Made by a program: the position numbers and the translations under genes | Shown: piece after piece, positions 29,750-41,588 of the stretch | How positions within the stretch are numbered: the stretch's first letter is position 1 | Layout of the letters: each line of letters begins with the position of its first letter | NCBI GenBank assembly: GCA_032718475.1 | Contig: JAUCBJ010004807.1 | Span: 1-54,207 of the forward strand | Direction: 5' to 3' | Length of the DNA: 54,207 nucleotides | From: Nemertoderma westbladi | Taxonomy: Eukaryota; Xenacoelomorpha; Nemertodermatida; Nemertodermatidae | Notes under the pieces: generated by a model | Seen by the model: the letters and a program-made list of their open reading frames with translations, nothing else | Told to the model about the DNA's origin: nothing | Databases searched by the model: none

Positions 29750-32700
29750 CGTTATGGAGTCCCTAGATGTTTGAAGGATTAGGGAGGTGGTCGTGGGAAG
29801 AGAATCTTGCCTTCCACAGTTTCCGGAGAGTCCTCCATTCCCTTCCGGTAAACACAAACGACCGACTGGGTGATTGAGTCGCTGCATCCCGAATACAATT
29901 CCAGGTTTCCTCTTCGTCCTGGAATAGTGACGATAGAAACATCGCTCTAGGTACACGACGGCCTTACAAAGCCGATTCCAGGAGCTATAGTGGTCCGTCG
30001 CTCCCTGCAGGAGAGGTGAGAGTCCCTGCGAGACGTCTGATGTTCCAGAGCTCCAATCGCTCTCTCTGATCTTCATGAAGGATCCACTCGCGGTGGGGAG
30101 GTCCAGATCCACGGCGTCGTCCCTGGCAATATGTAATACCGACAGATCTATCCCGGGTTCAAATAACTCCGCTCCACCCGTCCGGGTTTTAGGTTTAACT
30201 TTCTCCGCTCCCTTGGCTGGTCTAATCTCAATCGGAGTAAGATGGGGAGGCCATTCATCCTCCTTACTCAGGAAGTCAGGTTCACCTAACCGGTCTGTAG
30301 TATCTGTCAGTTCTTGAGGAGTTGCTCCTCTGGAAGCGATGTCAGTTGTATTCATCGTCTTGGGGCAATATCTCCATTGATCTACATTGGAGTTAAGATT
30401 GTCATTATCTGAGGAGTGTGGTGTTCCCTCAGTTGGGTCGTCTCCCTCACTAGTATCGTCTTCCCATTCACTCACCTGGCAGACGCGATCTTGAAGCAGT
30501 CTTTCCCTGAGCGTTCTACGGGAAGGTCCAGTAAGGTACCAACCTACTCTAGTTCTTACCGCATAGGTCTGAAGTGGTTGCGGTTGAGTAGGTCGTTTCT
30601 CTAATGTCTCCAGCGCCTCATGCGCGTTTTGGCCGATGAGTATTTGCACTCCAGGATAATCAGTCTGGAATCGAGGTATCTTAAGATGTTGGATGCTCTC
30701 ATCCTCGTCCCAATTATAAAGATCTGCTTGAGTAGTAGCGAAGTTCTTTATTGCCACCATTTTGACTGACCTTATACTGTGTTCTCCTAGTTTATCCTGT
30801 GGAGTGGACAACTCACCTATATAATAGTCGGCAGCCACAGCAGATTTCCAAACCTGCATGATCCCTGACATGTTTAGCTTGGTTCGGAACTTGGGTTGTC
30901 CAGCAAAGATGTCTTCGGCTAGTTCTTTATCGATGAATGTTCCTGTGCTGCCGGAGTCCAGGAGGGCGTTCACTATATAGCTCTTCTGAGGTCCGTGGAC
31001 CCGTAACTGGACTACAGGAAATTCTCGGATTCCTATATTGGAAGTTGGCGCTTTCCAAGATGGTTGTTGATCGGAAGTAGTTAAGGTAAGGTCGCTGTCT
31101 GTGTCTTTCTCATACACGAGTGCTCGATACACTGCGGTGGTGTTTATTAGGTAACAGGATTCGTTTTGGTCGGAGAACTCGTCCGTATAGAATCCTTCCA
31201 TCTCAGATTGATCAGTGTCGTTCACATCACTGAATTGGACATGTAGTTCGGACTCACTTACCTGACTCGGGCTGTTTCGTTCGAATTCCGTGTGCAACAA
31301 GATATGATGATTTGCGCCGCACTTTGCACACCTTGCGTCGGAGTTACAGGTTCGCCGTTGGTGTCCTCGTCTGAGGCAATTATAACACAACCGCTTATCC
31401 CACATGACTTCACGTCTATCCTCGAGTGATTTCCTCAGGAATTTATCACACGCATTTAAACGGTGGGGCCCGTCGCACAGCACACATTTCGGCTTGATGT
31501 TACTTACTTTAACCTGTGCTATGTGGTGCACACTTGTTCTTTCCTCGGGCTTTCTCACCTGAATTCCTTTAGGAGACGTAGGAGGGGTTTTTTGTACCGG
31601 TTCCCTTCTGTCATTGGGTCGAGACTTGGATTTACTTACCTGTTCTTTAGGCATTTTATTGACATAATAAGGCCTGTCAGTGTCTTTCCCGCTGTCCTCT
31701 CCTTGAGAGGTTTGGCTTTCACCGTCGTCGGTATAACATACTGGTGTTACCCTTCTCCTAGAAACGGGTTTCTCACTTACCTTGTTTTCCAATGTCCTCT
31801 CTCTGGACTGCCTTAGGAGCTGTAATTTCACTTCTCCATCTAAGAATGACATGAGATCAGCCATGGTAGGGTCTCGTCGTTGTTGTTCCATCATATATAA
31901 CACTTTCTTATCCCAGCGTGTACCTACTCCACCCTTTGGTAAAGCAGAAGCCACTGCTCTAATAACCATAGCACTCTGATACTCATGAGACTTACCTAGC
32001 CAATCTAATTGTCTGCAGATCTCCTGAATTTCATCGGAAAACTCTATAATCCCGCTGCTAATAAACTTTCGGGGCGCTACCAACTTTGCATACAAATACC
32101 CAGCTATGTTATTCCTATTACCATACCTGATGTTTAGTGTATCCCAAACTTGTCTTAATCCGTATGGATGTCCAATAAACCTTAACGCCATTAACTTGGG
32201 AGATCCTTCCAAGCACTCGATGAGGTATCTAAGTTTTTCTCCATTAGATAGTACAGAGTTCTGTATGTTATCTTTGTAATATTCATTAAAAGGTAACCAT
32301 TTCATCTCATCTCCATTGAACTTGACGATCTCTCCAACCTTTACCGCTTGCCGGGCTTCGGTTCTAGCCATTTGACGCGTAAAACTTTCTTGGGCCATCG
32401 TGTTATTTAATATCGAGTTATCGGTATATAAATTTCTCGGATTATGATCAGTTCTATAGGGAATGTCATTATCAACAGGTCTATAATTACCCTTAATAGG
32501 GTTCACTATAGGAGTTTCTACTTCGCTAGCAGTATATATGCGTGTAGGCTCCACACCTTGCGCATGAGATACTTCAGGCCTAACGGGTTGACACATTGTT
32601 ACAGAGGGTGGTGGTATACCTCTTTGAGTATTTACTAATTTATCGCGCTCTAGCGCGATACTTTGCTGCACTTCTTGCAACTCTAGTCTACTTTCCCTTA

Positions 32701-33751
32701 CTGTGCCCTTGAATTGCTGGACAGTCTCCTGCATCTGCCCGAGCAGGATATCCATCCCCCGCCGTCTCTCGTCCACCCATTCGACCGCCGAAGCGGGAGT
32801 CGCCAACGTTGTAGCGGGCGGACGAGGGACAACGGGCGACAAATTATGAATATTTCGCTCGGGGTCCAGGACCTGAACTGTCTCTTGGGCAGTTCTGCGG
32901 GGCACAGGTAGCTTAGTGCTATGCAGAGGGAATTTATAGGTAGCTTCAGGGAGTACAGGTGTCTCTATCACCGAAGGGGTGATTTCAAGAACAGGTCCAA
33001 TTATTTCAGGCTCATCTACTATAGTAGGGAGTCTTTCTACTCTAATTGGGTCTGAAGGCTCAGGATTACTTAGATCTACACTAGCTAGTTGCCTTCTCAC
33101 GGCTGTAGGCAAATCAGGCAATTTCTGCCGATGTAGCGCCCTTCTACGTCCGTTATAACGAGATTTATTTCTTCTGCCTTCAGGATCTGTTGTATCTCCT
33201 TCATCAGAGGATGTAAATCCCTGTCTCTTGGAAGTAGTCCGACTTATCAGCTGCATATCACTAGCCGTTATCTGTTTATTTAAGTAATCGTGCTTCTCTT
33301 GAAGATTCTCCAACTCTAGTTGGACCTTTTCTTCAGATGCCCTCCGTTCCGCTTCTGCCACTGCCATTGCCGCTGCTGCTTTTGCCTTTGCCTCTGCTTC
33401 TGCTGCTGCCGCTTTTGCCTTTGCCGCTGCTACTGCTGCTGTCTTTCTGTCTTCTATCTGTTTTTTCTTCAACTGTTGTTCCCATTCTCTAACGATGCGG
33501 ATTCTTTCATCAATTTTCGCTCTATTCGCTGCCAACATTTCCGCATCTATTGCGTCCAACACAAACTTGGCTCCTTCGCTATTAGGGTTAAGTCCCTCTA
33601 ACCTTCTCCTCAACTCGTCATCACCTAAAAAACGTTGATAGTCTGACAGATAGATGTCAATGGCATCCCTCTTATGCGGTTTCTCTGCCGTCACTTCGCT
33701 CTCGGTTGTATCTAGTAGACTGTCTGACAGGTTCTGCCTTGCGTCAGACAT
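29750..33751 (-). CDS. BEL/Pao gag-protease polyprotein with internal pol deletion (1334 codons)
   Basis: The ATG is at 33751-33749. Residues ~70-160 form a long charged, Ala-rich coiled coil (KAKAAAAEAEAKAKAAAA); a second helical stretch lies near 330-375. From about 465 to 650 there is a BEL-type gag domain (DUF1759-like; KFNGDEMKWLPFNEYYKDNI). Zinc knuckles follow at about 755-810, including CYNCLRRGHQRRTC. An aspartic protease region (DUF1758/A16-like) has its active site VNALLDSGSTGTFID near residue 930. RT and RNase H are absent: at residue ~1126 the frame jumps to QWRYCPKTMNTTDIASRGAT, which in intact BEL pol lies after RNase H. A relic of the segment before integrase (SWNRLCKAVVYLERCF) follows, then probably out-of-frame tail sequence. 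Integrase is absent. Confidence 0.88.
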
Positions 33752-35937
33752 GCTTATGTGTACAGTTGAATGTCTACTGCTGTATTACAGTCTGAGCAAG
33801 TCTAGTAACTCAGTATTAACTGATAGCCTAGTAATTAATTACCGATACTGCTACTCAGTGTAGTAGGATATATATATAATATATTAGAACACCGGTATGC
33901 TTATGGTATATATAACTATATAAGTATTATTACAGACTAGGTTCATCACAGAATACCGGTATAATTTTAGCACCAATATATATAAATATATAATAGGCCT
34001 ATCTGGAATGCCGGTATACAGCTTACAGTTTGTAGGATATATAATTCTGAAATAGAATTAATTACAAGTACCGGTATAATTTCAGCCTAGATTTATAGAA
34101 ATAAAGATAATAGGCCTATCGTAAATACCGGTATATCAATTATTTCAAATAATTGAATTTCTGTTACTTTAGGGTTACTTTGTTACTTTACTTACTTTAT
34201 TACCGTTATTTGAGCAGTAGTCCAACTGATATGGAGACCTAATTGTTATATGGTAGGCCTACTATTTATAAATCGTTAGATTTGATTTATAATATATATA
34301 TACCCGTTTTAATGGGTTTTGTCTATGTTTGAAATAAATGTTATTATTTCTGGGGAGTAATCACTACACAAAGCGGTGCGCTTTCAGTGAAGTGTTACGT
34401 ATAGGACACTAAAACAAATAATTCTAATTTACCTAAGTTACTTAATACTACAAATTACGTACAATTCGGGTGAGATTACAATCTCTAAATAAATGCAAAA
34501 ATTTACAAAAAACACAAAATACGAATTTTTAGGGTAATTTTACAAGAAGTCTACAAACCAGCCTAACAAAGGGTTAGAATACCGGTTATTACAACGGACA
34601 GGGTACTACGGTATTTGAAATAATAAGTAGTAGTAAATACACTGCGTTGTCCAGATAGGAAAATACCACCGCCTGACGACCTATAGCCGTATCGCTATAG
34701 GTTCTACGTTATGTATCACGGAGTGTTCCTACCTAGAAGTTAATAGAGCTAATCGAATGTGCCTATCAACCACTTTACAACACAAATATAATGTCTACAA
34801 TAATTACTTCGGAAAGCACTGTACACTAAACCCTAAATTAGGTACAAGTACTTGTACAACAGATAATCAGTAGTTAAATATACTTGAACAGCTAAAAGAA
34901 CCACGGCATCTGCTGGAGTGACCGATGCACAAAATCACCAGTCTTTACCTACGCCGAGCAGCCCGTGTAGTACCGGGGTTAATTTAACTATAGCGGCATG
35001 TATAACAAACACAATTACTGTAGGAACAAACTTGGGGAATGAATGTTGCGGATAATCGCATAAACTCTGAATAATAAATATTACGCTACGCGTACAAACT
35101 ACTCAAACAAAATACAGACCGAACACTGACAGACTACTATCAAGCCTAAACAAACTACGGTATATGCAGACTCCGAAATGATTAGGGAGTATGCGCTCTA
35201 ACCCAGTAGTGCGACTTATTCTTTAGTTGGGGGTTTACCTTACAGCGTTCGCTGCCCCTACTGCCTAACCGTACTTAATCGGACAGATGATCTACACACG
35301 CGGCAATCCGTTCAGACCTAATAACAGCCAGACAACTATCCAGCCTACAAATTATCTAAATAAAATTATACGCTACCCGTACAGACTTACACAAACAAAG
35401 TACAGACTAAACGATGGCAGACCACTCTCAAGCCTAAATAAACCACAGGACATGCAGACTCCGAAATGATTAGGGAGTATGCGCTCTAACCCAGTAGTGC
35501 GACTTATTCTTTAGTTGGGGGATTACCTTACAGCGTTCGCTGCCCCTACTGCCTAATCGTACTTAATCGGACAGGTGATCTACACACACTGCAATTCGTT
35601 CGGACTTAACAGCAATCAGACAACAGCTCAGCCTACAAATCGTCTGTACTATCTGATCAGGCTTACACGCCTTCTGTTCAATACTGGCCTACAAATAAAT
35701 AAAACTTGACAGAAATAAGTAAACCATATAAAGGTATAAGGGGTGATCAATCCCTAATCCCTTAAACAGCCTACCGGTATGCAACAATCAAATCGAATAA
35801 TACTAGTGTACTTATACTGAAGTACCGGTTAGAACAGTTAGGCCTACTGACCTACAGAGTGTACCGGTTCAGGTTTACCGGTTGACCGGTACTTTCAACT
35901 TTATTGCTTACTGCAACAAAGAAGCTATATCCTTTAA
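33752..35937 (-). other. BEL 5' untranslated region (2.2 kb) with repeats
   Basis: No gene. Between 33880 and 34140 the palindrome TACCGGTA or close variants recurs about every 60-70 bp among AT-rich sequence with repeated AATAGGCCTATC. No recognisable primer binding site is found next to the 5' LTR. Confidence 0.6.
35075..35650. repeat. 288-bp tandem repeat in the BEL 5' UTR, about 2 copies
   Basis: GACTCCGAAATGATTAGGGA and the following ~130 bp (AACCCAGTAGTGCGACTTAT, CTTACAGCGTTCGCTGCCCC) occur at 35169 and again at 35457. Flanking sequence on both sides is also related, so the unit is about 288 bp. Confidence 0.88.
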
Positions 35938-37149
35938 TGTTCGCGCTTTCAGACTTTTGGCAGTTTAACCCACCAAATTAAGATGTCTTCTAGATATTAA
36001 ATCAGTTTTTAGTCTATGACAAGTATTTGATTCACTACACTAGTCGAAACCAATCCGTGCGCGACCATTCACCCGCTGGATATTCCCGGGAGATTGGGTT
36101 CGACGGTTTAATTTTATTGCTATGTAAGCCTAATGTATTATTCGACTGACAGTATTATATAATCTCTGACAATATTATTCACCTTCGGGAATATTAACAG
36201 TTCCTTTAGGACGTGGCGCTTTATCTATATAAACAGAGTTATGACTTAAACTACTCACAACGATATGGCTTAATTATAATTCACATATATGGCGCATTCT
36301 TTAGGAATTGCTTCTTTAACAGACTCACTCATACACAATGCTGCACAATACTGCACACTAATCTGCCAATCTTCACTGATTTTAGTCACATATAAAAGGA
36401 ACACAGGCTGACTCATGTAGGGTCTATCAAATAACATTGGATTCACTTCAAACCACTTTAACATAAGTCACAATCGTTATTGGTAACCTTTCTCTCTTAC
36501 CTTCGGTATATCAAGAACATTGGGTTTCGGGGTTATTTATCGTTATTCCAAATATAATAATTCATCAACCATATTATGAAGAACTGACAGTAAATAGCAG
36601 TATAAAACAACAACTGAACACTGATTGTTATGAGTTTGAAATGTTTCAGCAGTCAGGATGTATGATCAGTTAGCAGTGATTCCATGAGTCAGGTAGTTAA
36701 AGGATATATGTCCTTATAATTAAACCTCCTAGTGTAAGACTAAAAACTGAAAACACGGAGGTGCCAAAAGCCGGTTCTTAGGCTCTGGGCAAAAACATAA
36801 CACTGAACTACTGAGTTTCTGTATATACCTCCAACACAGAGACAACAAACGCTCTGATTGGTCAACCTGAACAACGAGAGAACAGAGAAACAAAGAAACG
36901 TCGACATGGCAATATCAGCTGCTAGCCGTCGTCATGGTAGCGACACTGTTTTCAAGAGTATCGAGCTTTTACGTCACGGAATTACGGATTATGTCCTCTA
37001 AAGTACAAATACAGAAGAAATAGCTTTTATGTCCGCTAAAACACCAGTACAGCAAGGACACGGCCTTTTATGCCTGGTAAACCAACTACAGAGTATTTTA
37101 CGGGAAAAATAAGGAAAAATAACCGGACAATTCAGCAAAAGCTTTTACA
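35938..37149 (-). repeat. 5' LTR of the BEL element
   Basis: Direct repeat of 25491-26704. Differences seen by eye: CTTT/CTTC near the start, loss of AT in TAATATGTATT, AACATT/AATATT, TTGAAATG/TTGCAATG and CGACATGG/CGACGTGG. Confidence 0.93.
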
Positions 37150-37154
37150 CAATG
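37150..37154. repeat. 5-bp target-site duplication CAATG (right)
   Basis: Matches 25486-25490. Confidence 0.85.
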
Positions 37155-37770
37155 GGGCAAGTGGATTAGATGAAATCCCTGCGGAGGTATGGAAAACAGG
37201 AGTAGGCCAACCAAAAGCAGACTATTATTGGAGCTGAAAGGGGTAAAGCCACCACCGATTTGGACTAGAAGCCAACTAAAGCCTCTCCCCAAAAAAGGAG
37301 ACCTCGGCATACCAACAAACTATCGTGGGATCTGTCTACTTGTGGTAGCTGCCGAAATATACAATAAAATGATTCTATATAGGATTAGGCCTCACATAGA
37401 GAAACTACTGCGTAAGAGCCAAAACGGATTTCGACCAAATAGTTCAATTATAGCTCAGATACTTGCGCTGCGGAAACTGAGTGAGGGAATTAAGTCAAAG
37501 AAACTCCCCGCAGTCATGACTTTTGTGGACTTCTAGAAAGCATTCGACTCAATCCATAGAGGTAAAATGCTGGAAATCCTCAGAGCTTATGGAATACCGA
37601 GGTAATTGTGGCTTGCATTGGTTTATTATATTGTAACACAGAAGCTCAGGTACTCTCACCAGATGGTGAAACTGAGTTATTCTTAATCCTGGCTGGCGTG
37701 CGGCAAAGTGACACATTGGCGCCATTGCTATTTGTAATTGTACTGGTTATGCAAGGAGAACGGCCACAAA
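37150..37770 (+). pseudogene. LINE family B, + strand fragment (RT region)
   Basis: It begins at the BEL boundary with NGASGLDEIPAEVWKTG, then LKPLPKKGDLGIPTNYRGIC, KSQNGFRPNSSIIAQILALR and VMTFVDF followed by a stop, then KAFDSIHRGKM. A frameshift follows, then ILAGVRQSDTLAPLLFVIVL. It ends at about the RTATK point, where sequence of the opposite orientation begins. The family is RTE-like, distinct from family A. The piece is truncated at both ends and dead. Confidence 0.85.
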
Positions 37771-38410
37771 CACTTTCCACTGTGGCTCGAAAGAACTTAG
37801 TCTTCAGGTGCCTGGAGAGCTGATTTCCAGATGGTATTCATTTTTGATAGAGCTACTCAAGCCTTCGCTTTCCTAACTTCTATGTCCTTTTTGGAACTCT
37901 CTATCCATGATCCTAGGTACTGGAAGTCGTCGACCTTCCTTAGTTGATTATTATCAATGGTTGTCAAGTTTCCATCAACATTAAAGGTCATGAATTCGGT
38001 CTTGGTAGCATTTATATGCAATCAAACCTCCTTAGCAGCCCTCTCCACTTCATTTAGTAGAAGCTGTGCATCTGCTGGCGTATTAGAGAGCAGGGCGATG
38101 TCATCCGCAAAAACGGCGTCTGTGACTGTAGTTGCCGGATATCTACTACTTCTGCGTTCTTGAAGTGTGAATCCCAGATCTTCATCCTTTGTGGCCGTCC
38201 TCATTGCGTAATCCAGCACAATTACAAATAGTAATGGTGCTAATGTGTCACCTTGCAGTACGCCAGCCAGGATTGAGAAAAACTCAGTTTCACCATCTGG
38301 TGAGAGTACCTGCGGTTCTGTGTCACAATATAACAATCCAATGCCAACAACAATTACCTCTGGTATTCCATAAGCTCTTAGGATTTTAAACATTTTGCCT
38401 CTATGGATGG
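37771..38410 (-). pseudogene. LINE B - strand copy: RT second half and start of the C-terminal region
   Basis: It continues the frame cut by the LTR: NTIHRGKMFKILRAYGIPEV, ILAGVLQGDTLAPLLFVIVL, VTDAVFADDIALLSNTPADA (FADD catalytic box), then after a stop INATKTEFMTFNVDGN, KVDDFQYLGSW and KTKFFRATVESV. Ends abruptly at the junction with the + strand fragment. Confidence 0.85.
38406..38410. repeat. 5-bp target-site duplication GATGG (left)
   Basis: Matches 40435-40439. It interrupts the LINE codons for DSI-HRGK. Confidence 0.85.
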
Positions 38411-40434
38411 TGTTAAACAAGCGCGATCAGGGGCGCGTTATTACTGCTGCACTGCCGCTAAAAATTGCTTCTCACCGCTGGATGGCGCTAACCTGGCCGT
38501 ACACTAATATGTTTTACTAATTTTAAACGGCTCCTACAAAATCGCTTGCTCCTTTCTCTACCGATCGCTCGACAGAGAGCTAACTGTTCGAATCTATGAG
38601 CCACGCGGGAATAACCAAAACAATAAACCCGAATCGGCTCCCTAAGCTACTTAAAACGAGTATGGGGTGGCTTACACTCAGCATGTTCACCTATCGCTAA
38701 TACTGGAATTCACTAACAGAATTGATGAATGTGAGAATTTTTAAATAACTTAATGCTGTAATGACCTACCGGGACCAATTGTGGTACTTTATTTAGGGGT
38801 CTAAACTTGCCTCCGGCTGGCTTTAGGCCAGCAACTTACTACTGTATACTGGATGCTGCTATCAGCCTGTTGCCCGCTATTTTCAAATAACTGCCTAGCG
38901 TGAATAGTCTACAGTATCCTAAATAATTACTTAAACTACTCTCCGCTATGCTGCGTACAAATTCTTATTTTATCGCTAAATTAATTACAGTCATAAATAC
39001 GGAATAGCGTACTAATTACTAAATGTTCCAGAATACGCAATTCTAATTTATTACGTACTGGGTTACACTAGCAACAGCCTAAATACGGTATTATTTTGAC
39101 CTTATCAGCAATTATTAAACGTAAACTAAGAAATATAAATCAATCAAGGGAAAGGCGCCTATCTAAGCATTCACAATCAAGAATCAGGCACACTTTAGCA
39201 ACACACAAATTAGCGTAGCAATTAGCTAGTAGTACGGTACTGTGTTGACTACTAGTCAGCTAGTGCATTAAAACCTCACAGTAGCGTATCAGTATACCAG
39301 TATAGTATGCAATTGGCAGTTAGCAGTGTAAGACACGAAGGCCTCCCCTGGCTACATATAGGCTTCCTAACTAACCCAAGTCCTGCCCCCTAACACTACA
39401 AAATAGAGACAAAATCTGGATCGTCAGCCCCCTAATACTGTACCGACGGTGGGTCTTCAGTCCCCACTGATTACCTCCCGACCGCAACGGTGACCCCCCG
39501 CCAGCGTTGCCCATTTTGAATCCTCTGCACTCCCTTCGTCGCTTTGTCGCTTCCCCCGGTGCGCCCGCTGCGCCTACCGGTACCTTAGCCCTCCATTAGA
39601 ACGTAGCGGCGCATGCATTCACAAACAGTCTGGCAGTCTAAGGGAATCCCGTGGGATTATCGCATCTTAAATCACATAGAAACTATTAATCAAAGGGTAG
39701 AAATCATAGTTCGAGGTTGTAATTTGCAGTACCATTGATAATTGAGAAAAACAGCAAATAATTTAAAGCAGAAATAAGATACACATCAGAATTTACAAAT
39801 AAGTACAAAGAATTACGAATATTGCAAGCGGAAACAAAATACAGGGAAAAAGGGTCCAAAAGATGAATAAGAACAGAACAGAGAGATGCACATACTGGAA
39901 ACACAGCCAATTTATAGGTGATGCAACAGGGATGACGCAATAATCGTCCCATTGGCTCAGCAATCCAGGCCACCACTAGACCAACCTGGAACAGCTGGGC
40001 CAATAAGGAAGCTGGATTGTGAACCTCGGGGCTCCCAAATCGCAAATGATTACCATATATGGTAATGAGTTGCGTGGCCCTAACATTAATTTCGCGATAT
40101 TTAAAGTACATTAAGCACAATCTAATATAAAGCTAATTTGAAGACAAATATAATGGAAATTAATGCAAATACACGATTAATTAGATTAATACCAATAAAC
40201 AGCAAGCTTGTATCAAGGTTTTATAGGAAACTTGCTACCGTAAATGTTATTTATTTATATTTTATTACAAAATTATGTATGTAGGGCTACATACTATACA
40301 AAATGAATAAGATCTACCAATGTGGATATTTTATTTTCCCTATCTAACTATGGCTGCATGTCATTATTGCTTATCTAAATATTCTACACTGTATAATGGG
40401 CTGATAATAGTACACAGCGCCATATATCGTAACA
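38411..40434. mobile_element. 2.02-kb solo-LTR-like insertion in LINE B
   Basis: It begins TGTTAAACAAG and ends ATATCGTAACA, so it has TG...CA termini with a 5-bp inverted TGTTA/TAACA. It is flanked by GATGG on both sides. Removing it together with one GATGG restores the LINE B sequence around FDSIHRGKM, proving insertion. No internal direct repeat and no retroviral-type protein is seen. A 138-codon open frame (- strand, 39704-40120) has no recognisable domain. I infer a solo LTR of an LTR retrotransposon family; orientation is not determined. It does not resemble the BEL LTR at 25491. Confidence 0.82.
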
Positions 40435-40439
40435 GATGG
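40435..40439. repeat. 5-bp target-site duplication GATGG (right)
   Basis: Matches 38406-38410. Confidence 0.85.
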
Positions 40440-41168
40440 AGTCAAATTTCTTCTTGAAGTCCACAAAAGTCATGACTGCGGGGAGATTCTTTGACTTAAT
40501 TCCTTCAATCAGTCTCCGTAGTGCAAGTATCTGAGCTATTGTTGACCTACTTGGTCGAAATCCATTTGGCTCTTACGCAGTAGTTTCTCTATGTGAGGCC
40601 TAATCAAATATAGAATCATTTTATTGTATATTTTGGCAGCTACCACAAGCAGACAGATCCCGCGATAGTTTGTTGGTATGCCGAGGTCTCCTTTCTTGGG
40701 GAGAGGCTTTAGTTGACCTTTAGTCCAAATTTGTGGTGGCTTTTCCCCTTTTAACATCCGGTTGCAAACATTCAATAATGGTCTGTTTAGCACTCCTGTT
40801 TTCCATACCTCCGCTGGGATTTCATCTAAACCACGCGCTTTATTATTGGACATGCTTTTAATGCTTCTTTGGAGTTCAGCAGGTATAAAGTCCCCTGTTT
40901 CTATAGGTAGTGTCTTGTCATATATTTTCCTTGTAGGGCTGACCTCGATGTTTGGTGGCTGCCCAAGCAAGTTGCTGAAGTGATTTTTCCACTTCCCAAC
41001 ACGTTCTTCAGGACTATCGGCTTTTAGGCGCCCCTTTGCACAACTTTTCAGACCAGATACCTCATTTACAGTTTGCCAGGTAAGTCTTGATTGTTGCTGT
41101 ATGTGAGCTGTTGTAATTGCTTCAATTTTATCCTGTATGTACTTTTCCTGGCTGATGTTGTAGGCCAA
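40440..41168 (-). pseudogene. LINE B - strand copy: RT first half
   Basis: The open piece to 40536 includes MSNNKARGLDEIPAEVWKTG, IWTKGQLKPLPKKGDLGIPT and NYRGICLLVVAAKIYNKMIL. A frameshift near 40560 leads to LRRLIEGIKSKNLPAVMTFV and the palm Asp block (KKFDSI), which is cut by the LTR insertion. Confidence 0.83.
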
Positions 41169-41255
41169 TTTAAGATCGTCCTTAGCTTTCTCAACCTTGT
41201 TAATTTTTTCGGTTGTTGGTTGTTCGGTTTTAACTTTGTAGGCTATCTTAAGATC

Positions 41256-41549
41256 TTATCTCTTACACGTAACCATAGAGTTTTGCCATGGCACATACTG
41301 TTTTCGTTTGGGTTTCTGGGGGATATGCCTCTTAGCTGATTCCTTGTGGGCTGTTATTATATTCTGGTATATTGAATCAGTAGACTGGTCTTCATCCATT
41401 GACTGATGTGCTTCAAAGCGGTTTTGAACTTCTACTGTGTAAGCATCCTTTACTGCATTGTCAGTTCGGAGTTTCTCCCAGTCATAGTTGATTTGCTTGC
41501 TTGTCCTGGGTTTGCTGGCTCTTAAACTGAGTCTGATCTCTGCAGTCAC
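41256..41549 (-). pseudogene. LINE B - strand copy: end of endonuclease and linker
   Basis: A frameshifted continuation of the endonuclease. The IGSDHRIVTAEIRLSLRASK block carries the last catalytic His. It is followed by a helical linker (TVEVQNRFEAHQSMDEDQST). Confidence 0.75.
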
Positions 41550-41588
41550 AATTCTGTGGTCCGAACCAATTAGGTTGAACGAGCTGTA

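Larger units (their letters stand above)
25491..37149 (-). mobile_element. BEL/Pao-type LTR retrotransposon, RT/RNase H/integrase-less but with intact ends
   Basis: Direct repeats at 25491-26704 (1214 bp) and 35938-37149 (1212 bp), each TG...CA, are flanked by the 5-bp duplication CAATG. Gag-protease is on the - strand, so the 5' LTR is the right one. By eye the LTRs differ by about four substitutions and one 2-bp indel. A purine-rich tract (GGGAGCGG, - strand, 26712-26705) sits against the 3' LTR. No clear TGG-type primer binding site is seen after the 5' LTR, where the - strand reads TTAAAGGATATAGCTTCTTT. The pol region lacks RT, RNase H and integrase. It must have been mobilised by proteins from another element. 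Confidence 0.92.

Noticed and set aside
29750-30377. Intact integrase or RT in the BEL polyprotein
   Set aside because: There is no RT catalytic box, no HHCC zinc finger and no integrase core in this or any frame of 26705-33751. Only the post-RNase H and pre-integrase segments are recognisable.
37150-38410. Twin-priming 5' inversion of a single LINE B insertion
   Set aside because: The + and - pieces both contain the IHRGKM to VIVL region with different substitutions, so they are two copies, not one inverted copy.
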